Of a DNA stretch of 35,219 nucleotides, positions 24,822-33,331 are shown piece by piece. Source of the DNA: DAIOFH01 sp036745875 (lineage in GTDB: Bacteria; Planctomycetota; SZUA-567); NCBI GenBank assembly GCA_036745875.1, contig DAIOFH010000032.1, positions 1 to 35,219 of the forward strand, given 5' to 3'. A program made the position numbers and the translations under genes. Every line of letters begins with the position of its first letter. Positions within the stretch are counted from its first letter, which is position 1. The notes below the pieces were generated by a model. It had not been told where the DNA came from and made no database searches. It saw only the letters and a program-made list of their open reading frames with translations.

Positions 24822-27800
24822 ATGGCTAAGAAAACATTAGACGCGCGTACCTCGCTCTTCGGCCGCATGGCCATGGAGACCGGCCTTGTCATTTACGAGG
24901 ACATCGTTGAGTGCATCGAAGAGCAGGAGCGGGTCAGAAACGAGGGCGGGACGCCTTTGAAGCTCGGTGAGCTGTTGATCGAGAAAGGCATTCTCAACAA
25001 AGACCAGGTCGAGATGATCCTGAAGCAGCAGGTCAATCCGTCCAATCTTATGGGTCGCCAGCTTATTGAGAGCAAACTGGTCACCAGGGAACAGCTCAAG
25101 GAATGTCTGGACGAACAGATTGAAGTCCAGCGTCTGGGTCAGAATCCGCCCAGGCTTGGCGAACTCCTGGTGCAAAAAGGCTATGTCACTGACGCGCAGA
25201 TCCGGTCGTTATTGCACAAGAAGGATGCTCCATCCTCGTTCCTCGGGGAATTCCTGGTGGCGAACAAACTGGTGAGTCAGGCGGACATCGATAAATGCCT
25301 CGCTATCCAAAAGAAGGCCACGGAAGCGGGCGGACAACCCAAGCGCCTCGGCGATATTCTGGTCGAACAGGGAATCCTTCGACCCGAAGAAATAGAGATG
25401 TATTCCCAGCGCTATATCCAGGGCCAGCGCGCCCGCGTCGTCGGAACGAGGGTGATAAAACGCAGCAAGGCCAATGCGAGCGTCAGTAAGGGCGACTTCC
25501 AGATACTCAAGGTCCTGGGCCAGCACTATGACGGGATAACATATCAATCCCTGCACACCCCCTCGAGCGCGACCGTGGTCACGCACTTTTTTAACGACAC
25601 GGAAATAGGGATGAACGGTCTTGACGAAGATCAGGCCAAGGCATTCGAGGAAAAATGCAATCTCGCCCAGGAGTTCAAACATAACGCTTCGCAAAACGTA
25701 TTTTCTTATGAAAGGATCCAGGAGAAGCGCGTCCTTGTCGCTGAGTACATCAACGGAATGACCCTGGACGAATTGATTACTGAAAAAGGGCATGTTGAAT
25801 GGGAATGGGTCATGGAAATCGCCATAGACCTGGCGAGCGCCCTGAAGGAAGCGGCTGACATCGGCCTGATCCATGACGATATCCGTCCCGGCTCCGTATT
25901 CATCGATGCGGCAGGCAAGGCCAGGATCGGCTTATGGGCATATACCGAGGACCCCATCGCCAACCGCAACCTTCTTGCCCAGCGGCACAAATATCTGTCC
26001 TTCTACAACGCCCCGGAACGGCGCGACCAGAAAGCGTCCGTCGTGGCCGATATTTTTTCGCTCGGCGCGACCGTTATCCATGCATTAACCGGCACGGCGG
26101 TGATGCCGGGGGCAAGCTTCGAGGAAGCGGTCGAAAACATCAACGCCAACAGCGCACTACAGACCATGGCGATGGACCTTACTCTGCCCATGGGGCTTCT
26201 GCCGATAGTCGGCCGCATGCTCGACGTCGATCAGGAAAAGCGTTTCGAAAGCTATCATGCCCTTCTCGCCGCCCTGAACGAGTTGAAGGAGGAGCTCGGG
26301 CTCGAGTTCAGCCAGGGCCGGGCCGCCACCATGCTGACCCGCAGCATGCCGCCTGAACAAGCCGCCGTCGCCATCAACTCCTTCCTGCATGAGGAAGAGG
26401 CGGTGCATATCAGGCAGAAGGTGTCGTTCCGGAAGCTCTTGGGATATTATGTCTTGCCTATCTGCCTGATGATCGCCATCGCCGTCATCACGACCATAGT
26501 CTACCGAACTACCCAATCCAGCCAGGGCCTGATGGTGAGGGCGAACTGGCGCGACCTGAACGGCGACAAGGCAGGCGCCCTGAAATTGTATTCGATGATT
26601 TCCGAAATCTACCCGACAAACGCCGAGGTACAGCGCCGGTATTATGATCTGGCAATGGAAATGCGCAACCGCACCGAGGCGGAAGTGGCCAACGAACGGC
26701 TGATGGATTTGTACCCGGACAACCGCGAGTACTACCTGGAACGGCAGGCAGACCTCCAGGTGTGGCAGGATCGCTTCCTGTCGGCTGTCGAGCTCTACCG
26801 CGAGGTCGCCCGCTCCCGACCGACCGACAACGCCCTCAAAGAAAAGATCGCCAAGGCGCTTCTCTGGGGCAGGAAGTGGGATGATGCGAAACGGGAATTC
26901 ACCGCACTTCTGGAAATAGACCCATCCAATCCCGGCTATATGCAGGGAGTGGCCGGCGCGGCGGCAGGCGAGGCGAGGCAAATTCGCAGCGAGCTGGCGC
27001 TGCAATCGCTCTCGAACGGCATGACCTCCTCGGAACGCGAGGAAAAATTGCGCCAATTGCACGAAAACCAGGACCTCGCAACCCAGTACTACGACCAATT
27101 GTCACGCCGGGCCAATCTGCCGGAGGATGTGCTGATGGAGTTTGCCTGGACGCTCTTTGATTCTGGGGAAACGGACCGTCTCCAGAACCTGACGCAATCC
27201 GTCATAAGAACGGCGAACATCAACAACTTCAAGCCGACCAACCAGGTATACCTGTATTATTGGTCGGGAGATTACAAAACGGCAAATACCATCCTCGGCA
27301 ACCTGACCCGCGAATATCCGAACAGCAAGGAATACCTTACCCTGCGGATAAACATAAACGACCAGCTCGGGGATTACGATTCGGTCATTAACGATTATCT
27401 TACCTTGTCCAGGCTCGATCCCACAAACCGGGACCTTCTCGTCACGGTCGGCAAATTGTACCAACGCAAGGCGGGCGACAGGGAAAAAACCCGGGGACAA
27501 GGCGAAACAGGCGCCGGACGCAGCGATTTCGCCAAAGCGGACGAATACTTCCGTCTGGCGCTTTCCCAGGACGAAACGAATGCGAGCGTCCAGCTGCTCA
27601 TAGCGGAAAATCTCGGTTACATGCGCGAACATTCTGACGCCATCATCTGGTACAACCGGGTTCTTGAGCATGATCCAAACAACATCCGCGCCTTGAAAGG
27701 CATCGTCCAGTCGATGATCTGGAACGACCGTTTCCAGGACGCACTGGTATATGCGGAGCGTCTTTATCAGGACGATCCGCGTGACCGCTGGAACAGGACA

Positions 27801-28418
27801 AACCTTGCGACAATCTATTCCCGCATCGGACGGGGCGACCTGGCGGAGCCGATCGTCAAGGACCTCCTCGACGAAAACCTCCTTACTGAAGAAGAGAGGG
27901 ACATTCTAGCCACTTCGGCGCTGAACGCAGAGGACAACCGGCTGCTTCTCAGGCTGATCGGCGCGGATTCCGGTGACTCGGACAAGATGCGTGAATATTC
28001 CCTCATCCTTGCCCGCCGTTTTGCCGGACAGGGCAATCCGGTGGCGGCGCTTGGTCTTTATATAAATATCCTTGGCTCCCTCGAAAATCCGGACAAGGAC
28101 CTTCTCCTGGAAGCGGCTGAGGTGGCGACCTGGGCGCAAAATCCGGGACTCGCGACGAAATTCCTCGACCAGGCGCGCCTTATCATAGCGGCGCAAAGCG
28201 GCGATACCTTTGTGGTGGACAGAACGAGCGGCCCGCTTATTCCGGGCCAAGAGCCGCCAAAGGCGAAATCGCAGGAATTCCGCCTTTCGCCGAAGGAATG
28301 GGACGACTTATTAAAACCGTTGCAAAACAACCCGGACGTGTATGACGTTATTTCCGGATTCAGGACCAAGCTCAGCCAGGTCGACGCACCGGCAAAACCT
28401 GTGACACCCAAGAGCTGA
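24822..28418 (+). CDS. MshEN-like array, pseudokinase, membrane span and TPR protein of an exopolysaccharide operon
   Basis: The 1198-residue protein has four parts. Residues 12-198 hold six copies of a 24-residue half-motif of the type RLGELLVxxGxxTxxQ (12-35, 47-70, 77-100, 111-134, 140-163, 175-198), grouped as three pairs. This is the GspE N-terminal/MshEN signature, a fold known to bind cyclic-di-GMP in MshE. Residues about 226-490 look like a protein kinase but are degenerate: the beta3 lysine is absent (VVTHFF), the catalytic loop reads HDDIRPGSVF (351-360), and DFG is replaced by GLW (370-372), while APE-like NAPER remains. One membrane span lies at about 539-561. The rest, about 570-1130, is TPR-rich and should be periplasmic. 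AAGGGA lies 6 nt before the ATG. As first gene of the operon it is a good candidate for its signal-receiving inner-membrane scaffold. Confidence 0.85.
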   Translation: MAKKTLDARTSLFGRMAMETGLVIYEDIVECIEEQERVRNEGGTPLKLGELLIEKGILNKDQVEMILKQQVNPSNLMGRQLIESKLVTREQLKECLDEQIEVQRLGQNPPRLGELLVQKGYVTDAQIRSLLHKKDAPSSFLGEFLVANKLVSQADIDKCLAIQKKATEAGGQPKRLGDILVEQGILRPEEIEMYSQRYIQGQRARVVGTRVIKRSKANASVSKGDFQILKVLGQHYDGITYQSLHTPSSATVVTHFFNDTEIGMNGLDEDQAKAFEEKCNLAQEFKHNASQNVFSYERIQEKRVLVAEYINGMTLDELITEKGHVEWEWVMEIAIDLASALKEAADIGLIHDDIRPGSVFIDAAGKARIGLWAYTEDPIANRNLLAQRHKYLSFYNAPERRDQKASVVADIFSLGATVIHALTGTAVMPGASFEEAVENINANSALQTMAMDLTLPMGLLPIVGRMLDVDQEKRFESYHALLAALNELKEELGLEFSQGRAATMLTRSMPPEQAAVAINSFLHEEEAVHIRQKVSFRKLLGYYVLPICLMIAIAVITTIVYRTTQSSQGLMVRANWRDLNGDKAGALKLYSMISEIYPTNAEVQRRYYDLAMEMRNRTEAEVANERLMDLYPDNREYYLERQADLQVWQDRFLSAVELYREVARSRPTDNALKEKIAKALLWGRKWDDAKREFTALLEIDPSNPGYMQGVAGAAAGEARQIRSELALQSLSNGMTSSEREEKLRQLHENQDLATQYYDQLSRRANLPEDVLMEFAWTLFDSGETDRLQNLTQSVIRTANINNFKPTNQVYLYYWSGDYKTANTILGNLTREYPNSKEYLTLRININDQLGDYDSVINDYLTLSRLDPTNRDLLVTVGKLYQRKAGDREKTRGQGETGAGRSDFAKADEYFRLALSQDETNASVQLLIAENLGYMREHSDAIIWYNRVLEHDPNNIRALKGIVQSMIWNDRFQDALVYAERLYQDDPRDRWNRTNLATIYSRIGRGDLAEPIVKDLLDENLLTEEERDILATSALNAEDNRLLLRLIGADSGDSDKMREYSLILARRFAGQGNPVAALGLYINILGSLENPDKDLLLEAAEVATWAQNPGLATKFLDQARLIIAAQSGDTFVVDRTSGPLIPGQEPPKAKSQEFRLSPKEWDDLLKPLQNNPDVYDVISGFRTKLSQVDAPAKPVTPKS

Positions 28419-28433
28419 TACTGGAGAAAACAG

Positions 28434-31400
28434 TTGGACAGAGAACGCGATCACACTCCCAACGACGCGCCGTACTGGCGGTATGAGCAGCATCCACCCG
28501 TCAGGGACTTCTGGCGAACAGGCAAAGGAATTTGCTTGATCGTGGCGGGATTCCTGATGTTTGGCTTTGTCTGCGTCACGAGCGGGATATTCATCATGGA
28601 TTGGCTGAGCCGCTTCGAGGTTCGGGCCAGGGATACTTCATACGCCAATGCCCTGGCCATGCGCAGCACGTCCGAGTCGAGGCAGCGGAATGCAAATGTC
28701 CAAAGCCAGCAGTTCCCCGTAAGCCAGAACGGCAACCAGCCTTCCAACTTCTATTTCATGGTCGGTGGCGGCTCTCCCTATCCGATGCAGCAGTATCCCG
28801 CGTTCTATCAGCCGATGCCGGGGATGCAGTACCCGGGTTATCCCGGATTCAATCCGGGAGTTGACCAATTCCTGCTGCAGAAGTACCAGCAGGAATATAT
28901 GGAATACCTGCGCAACCAGCCAAACTCGCCGATGCCGCAGATGTATCCGTCAGGGTCCGGCGGCAGCCAATACCTGAGCGCCAGCTACCAGGATAATATT
29001 ACTTACGACAACTATGCGCCCGTGACGACGAGGGCCTTCTCAAGGGGGATCAGCGTTCCGAGGCATATCGCCTCTTCCCTCAAGCATACCTTCTCCCAGG
29101 ACATTGACGCCATGGAATGGTTCCAGGAGGAAAAAGCGGCGAATGATTTGTTCAAGCCTGCGGATGGCAGGCAGGTTGTGACCAGCCCCGAGATGGAGGA
29201 CATCCTCCGCAAACTGGCGGAAACGACCTTCAATGACGAGCAGTATGCACGTACCGTACTCATCTACACGGAAATGGCGGAGAGGGGAATTCGCCTCACC
29301 GTCCCGGAAACGCTCCGCTGGGCCAAGGCGGCGGAACTTGCCGAAGACTACGACGCGGCGATCCGCATCCTTGACATGATTGTCCAAAACGATCCGACCA
29401 ATAAAGTCGCCCTCAGGGAAATGGGCACGATCTACATGGGCCGCCAGCGCTTCTCCGAAGCGGCTGACGTCTATGCCAAGCTTATGGAACTTGAACCCGG
29501 CGAACGCGAATGGCGCATGGACAGGGCCAACACGCTTACCTGGAGCGGTAGGGGCAAGGAAGCGGTGGATCTGTTGAACGAACTATACGCGGAAGACCCG
29601 AAAGACCAGAAAATGGCCGTCATGCTGGCGGAACTGCTGATGTCAGAACACATGTACGTGGAGGCGCTGCCGGTCTTAGACGCCCTTATCGCCAGCAATC
29701 CGGACGAATTCAGTCTGCTCGACGCGAAGCTGAACGCCTTGATGGGGATGCATAATTTCGAAGATGCGGCTGTGTTGGCGACAACCATGTTGGAAATCAA
29801 GCCGGGCGACGAAAAATTGCTCCTTGATCTGGCCCGGGCCTATGTCGCCTCCAAACAGGACGCGAAATCCATTGAACCGTATGAACAATATCTGATGATT
29901 AACATGGATGACCAGGTGGTGAGGCTGGAATTGGCGGATGCGCTGATGGCATCCGAACAATTCTCCGAAGCAGCCACCCAGTTCCAGATCATCGTCGAGA
30001 GCGACCCGGAAAACTACGACGTGATGGCTAAATTGGCGAACGCGTTCATGGCTGCGCAGGAATTCGCCGAGGCCGCGGGTGCGTATTCCGTGCTTGTCGG
30101 CTTCAGGCCGGAGGACCGGGAAATCGCCCTCGGGTATGTTACGAGCTTGCGCATGAGCGAGTATACGGACCAAGCGCTTGTTCTCGCGAGCCAGTATATA
30201 GCCGCCTTCCCGGACTTCAAGAACATGGTGGTCCAGGGGGCGGAAATTGCCGTCGCCCGCGGCAACTACACCCTGGCGACGAAATGGTTCCGCCACGCTC
30301 TCAAACTCGCCCCCTCGGATTACGAGACCCGCGTGGAACTGGCCAAAACCCTCATCGCGATACAGCAATACGAGGAAGCCGAGGCGGAATTGAACAAGTC
30401 CCTCGTGTACAGGCCGAACCATTTCGACTCGCGGCGGCTTCTTGCCAGGGTGCTCTTCTACCAGCGCCGTTATGACGAATCCTTCAGCACCTACGGCCAG
30501 TTGCAGTATGAAGATCCCACTGGCGGCGCGGTGGCGGCCGAATACGCCTATCGCCTAGCCATAGCGGGAAACATGCAGAACGAGGCGTCAAAGCACCTCG
30601 CGACCCTGCAGAGTATCGAACCGGACGACATCACTTGGCGCGGCGACCGGGTGCAGACCTTGCTCAGGCGTCACCGCTTTGACGATGCGGAAGCCCAGGG
30701 CCAGGACGTCCTGCGTCACGACCCGACCCACCAGCCGACGATAGAGAGCCTCAGCAACATGAACCGCCTCCTCACCAGCGTTCCGGTGGCGCTGGAGGTC
30801 GGCCTGCTGAGGAAGAAGTCCACGGGCGACCCTGATGAGGAGCACAATAGGCGGGCGGACATCCGCTACAGCTGGGTCGGCTTGAACGGCGAAATGCAGT
30901 TGAACCGGGCCATGCGGATGCATGCCAAAGCGACGGACGAACGCTGGCGGCTCTCCCGGTCGGAAGGCTGGTATCCGGACGCCAAGGCATTCAGGCTGAA
31001 CCTCGGCCTGACCTATGAGGGCAATCCGAACTGGACCGGCTACGGCGATGTCGGCTACCGCTGGTACCGCGGCAACCAGTTGAAGGACCAGTTCCTCTAT
31101 AACGGCCGCATCGACCTGCATGAAGTGGGTGGCATGCCCTTCAGGGTCGGAGCGTTCACCAACAGGCACGAGTTCTTCGACAACAACTACAACGTCTACG
31201 ACAACCTGTATGCTTATGACCTCGGCGTCGACGGGCACTATCGATACCGCAAATGGGATTTCCTCGGATTTGCCAAGACGTCGATCCTTACGGATGACAA
31301 CACCAACTTCAACATCGGCGGCAACGTGCGCTACCGCCTCTTCGAAGACTCGATGTTCGAGTTCCAGCTGGACGGCAATGTGGAATACTTGAACTGGCGT

Positions 31401-31703
31401 TATACCAAAGACACCTACTGGTCGCCGAAGGATTACACCAAAGGCGGGATAGGTTTCGTCGGCAGGAGCTACATTTGCCGCAATCCCGAAGTGTGGGGTG
31501 ATCCCGAGACCTATTTCGACTTCGGCTACTCCGTATCCTATGACAGAACCTCGTCCCTCGGACACAAATTTTTCCTCGGCGTCAACCGCGACTACAACAA
31601 GCGGCTCTCCATGTATGCCCGGGCGGAATACACCCGTGAAAGCTATTACAACGAGCTTGGCCTGAACGCCGGCATCGAATACAAGTTTGGAGGTTGCGAA
31701 TAA
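28434..31703 (+). CDS. TPR and outer-membrane beta-barrel exopolysaccharide export protein (BcsC/PgaA-like)
   Basis: The 1089-residue protein starts at a TTG with GGAG 7 nt upstream, 15 nt after the preceding stop; the next in-frame ATG would lie inside the hydrophobic segment. Residues 1-31 are charged, 32-57 hydrophobic, and about 95-180 rich in Pro, Tyr, Gln, Gly and Met. TPR repeats fill about 220-780. The last about 305 residues alternate polar and aromatic strands and look like an outer-membrane barrel, ending in a beta-signal-like GLNAGIEYKF plus four residues. In BcsC and PgaA, TPRs guide the polymer to an outer-membrane pore. Here the hydrophobic segment lacks an obvious signal-peptidase or lipobox site, so it may stay anchored in the inner membrane. 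The gene overlaps the glycosyltransferase start by one base (TAATG). Confidence 0.85.
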   Translation: MDRERDHTPNDAPYWRYEQHPPVRDFWRTGKGICLIVAGFLMFGFVCVTSGIFIMDWLSRFEVRARDTSYANALAMRSTSESRQRNANVQSQQFPVSQNGNQPSNFYFMVGGGSPYPMQQYPAFYQPMPGMQYPGYPGFNPGVDQFLLQKYQQEYMEYLRNQPNSPMPQMYPSGSGGSQYLSASYQDNITYDNYAPVTTRAFSRGISVPRHIASSLKHTFSQDIDAMEWFQEEKAANDLFKPADGRQVVTSPEMEDILRKLAETTFNDEQYARTVLIYTEMAERGIRLTVPETLRWAKAAELAEDYDAAIRILDMIVQNDPTNKVALREMGTIYMGRQRFSEAADVYAKLMELEPGEREWRMDRANTLTWSGRGKEAVDLLNELYAEDPKDQKMAVMLAELLMSEHMYVEALPVLDALIASNPDEFSLLDAKLNALMGMHNFEDAAVLATTMLEIKPGDEKLLLDLARAYVASKQDAKSIEPYEQYLMINMDDQVVRLELADALMASEQFSEAATQFQIIVESDPENYDVMAKLANAFMAAQEFAEAAGAYSVLVGFRPEDREIALGYVTSLRMSEYTDQALVLASQYIAAFPDFKNMVVQGAEIAVARGNYTLATKWFRHALKLAPSDYETRVELAKTLIAIQQYEEAEAELNKSLVYRPNHFDSRRLLARVLFYQRRYDESFSTYGQLQYEDPTGGAVAAEYAYRLAIAGNMQNEASKHLATLQSIEPDDITWRGDRVQTLLRRHRFDDAEAQGQDVLRHDPTHQPTIESLSNMNRLLTSVPVALEVGLLRKKSTGDPDEEHNRRADIRYSWVGLNGEMQLNRAMRMHAKATDERWRLSRSEGWYPDAKAFRLNLGLTYEGNPNWTGYGDVGYRWYRGNQLKDQFLYNGRIDLHEVGGMPFRVGAFTNRHEFFDNNYNVYDNLYAYDLGVDGHYRYRKWDFLGFAKTSILTDDNTNFNIGGNVRYRLFEDSMFEFQLDGNVEYLNWRYTKDTYWSPKDYTKGGIGFVGRSYICRNPEVWGDPETYFDFGYSVSYDRTSSLGHKFFLGVNRDYNKRLSMYARAEYTRESYYNELGLNAGIEYKFGGCE

Positions 31704-33331
31704 TGAGTGCAAATAATATGCAGGAAATGCCGGATGCGACAAATGTCGAAGTGGTGATGAAGAGCCAACGCCGCATCGGCGTCATACTCGTCATCGTCAA
31801 TCTGGCGATCATTTTCGCCTGCGCATACGTGGCTTTGCGCGTATTGTTCCAGTCGCAGGCCTTCACCGGCTTCAACGCCAGTACGATCATTTCCGCCTGC
31901 CTGCTGTTGACGGAGATATTCGTCGTCTTCCAGTCCATCTCCTACGCGATCAACTTCGTCTCCGCCCTCCGGGCGAAAGAACCGGCGCGCGCGGAAATAA
32001 CCGACTGGGAAAAGGCGCCGTCCGTGGCCATACTCGTTCCGGCCAGGCACGAACCTTACGAAGTCCTGGAACACACCTTCCTTTGTCTGCGCAATCTCGA
32101 CTATCCGAACAAGGTCATCTACTTCCTGGACGACTCATCTGAAGAGCGATACAAGCAGGAAGCGGAGGAATTGGCCGCCACCTACGGCCTTCGGATTTTC
32201 CGTCGCACCAAGCGCCACGGCGCGAAGGCGGGCATCATCAACGACTGTATCAAGACCCTCGACACCAAGTACATGGTCGTCTTCGATGCGGACCAGAACC
32301 CTATGCCCGGCTTCCTGAAAACGCTGGTGCCGTTCATGGAGGCCGATCCGAACCTCGCTTTCGTCCAGACGCCGCAGTTCTACACCAATACGGAGATGTC
32401 CGCGATCGTCAAGGGCGCGAACATCCAGCACTGCATGTTCTACGAGTTTATTTGCGAAGGCAAGAGTTCGGCGAACGCCATGATCTTCTGCGGCACCAAC
32501 GCCATTCTCAGGATCGCCGCGATGCGCGCGATCGGCGGCCTTGACGAAGGCTCCGTGACGGAAGACTTCGCCACGACGATCGACTGGCACCTCGCCGGCT
32601 GGCGAACGATGTATTACGGCCAGGTCGGCACCTTCGGTGCCGGGCCGGAGACCCTGGAAGTCTATATGAAACAGCAATGGCGCTGGGCGCGCGGCAACCT
32701 CGGCGTCTTCTTCAAGGTGCTCCGGAAATTTCTCCGCCATCCGATGGGCATGAGGCCGCGCCAGTGGTGGGAGCATTTCGCCACCGGGTCGTATTATTCC
32801 ATCGGCATGGCCTATTGCGTCCTCATGCTCTGCCCGATCACCCAGATCTTCTTCAATCTGCCGGTCTTCAACATGCAGGGCACGATGTATATTTCCCTGT
32901 TCCTGCCGTACTTCCTGCTGAGCCTGACCATCTTTTTCCTCAGCATGTACAGGCGAAATTACCGCTTCGACGACCTTCTACTGGGGATATTACTGGCGTT
33001 CATCTGCTTCCCCATTTACATCAAGGCGTTCTTGGCCGCCCTGTTCCACGTCAAGAGTTCCTTCAACATCACGGAAAAAAGGAAGTCCGGCGGTGCGGTG
33101 CCGTATCGGGTGTTCCTGCCGCAGCTATTCATGTGGCTGCTCAATTTCACCGCCCTGATCTGGGGTGCGCAGCGCGTGTTTGCCGAACAAACGCCGCAGC
33201 TCGCCGTGAGCCTTATATGGATCGTCTACCACTTTGTGCTGCTGTCCTCGATTTTCTTCTTCCGCGAATCTTCCGACAAATGGCGCACCTTCGTGCCGGC
33301 CGCCGAGGAAAGCTTAGGAAAGGTTGCGTAA
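31703..33331 (+). CDS. processive family 2 glycosyltransferase, BcsA/cellulose synthase-like, without PilZ
   Basis: The 542-residue inner-membrane synthase has two N-terminal membrane segments (about 26-48, 59-85), a cytosolic GT-A domain (about 105-340) and about five C-terminal membrane segments. The processive-synthase residues are all visible: DD at 143-144, DAD at 195-197, FCGTN at 262-266, TED at 286-288 and QQWRW at 324-328. FNITEK (454-459) matches the FxVTxK gating loop of BcsA. It ends at 542 without the PilZ domain that gives BcsA its cyclic-di-GMP response. It should polymerise and translocate a beta-linked glycan; the sugar is unknown. The frame opens with a TTG at 31694, but I start at the ATG at 31703, with GGAGG about 9 nt upstream. 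Confidence 0.93.
   Translation: MSANNMQEMPDATNVEVVMKSQRRIGVILVIVNLAIIFACAYVALRVLFQSQAFTGFNASTIISACLLLTEIFVVFQSISYAINFVSALRAKEPARAEITDWEKAPSVAILVPARHEPYEVLEHTFLCLRNLDYPNKVIYFLDDSSEERYKQEAEELAATYGLRIFRRTKRHGAKAGIINDCIKTLDTKYMVVFDADQNPMPGFLKTLVPFMEADPNLAFVQTPQFYTNTEMSAIVKGANIQHCMFYEFICEGKSSANAMIFCGTNAILRIAAMRAIGGLDEGSVTEDFATTIDWHLAGWRTMYYGQVGTFGAGPETLEVYMKQQWRWARGNLGVFFKVLRKFLRHPMGMRPRQWWEHFATGSYYSIGMAYCVLMLCPITQIFFNLPVFNMQGTMYISLFLPYFLLSLTIFFLSMYRRNYRFDDLLLGILLAFICFPIYIKAFLAALFHVKSSFNITEKRKSGGAVPYRVFLPQLFMWLLNFTALIWGAQRVFAEQTPQLAVSLIWIVYHFVLLSSIFFFRESSDKWRTFVPAAEESLGKVA

Noticed and set aside
30588..31742. A 384-codon open frame opposite the barrel domain of the export protein
   Set aside because: The plus-strand protein continues the TPR gene without break and ends with a barrel; the antisense frame has no start signal and only a valine-rich artefact composition.
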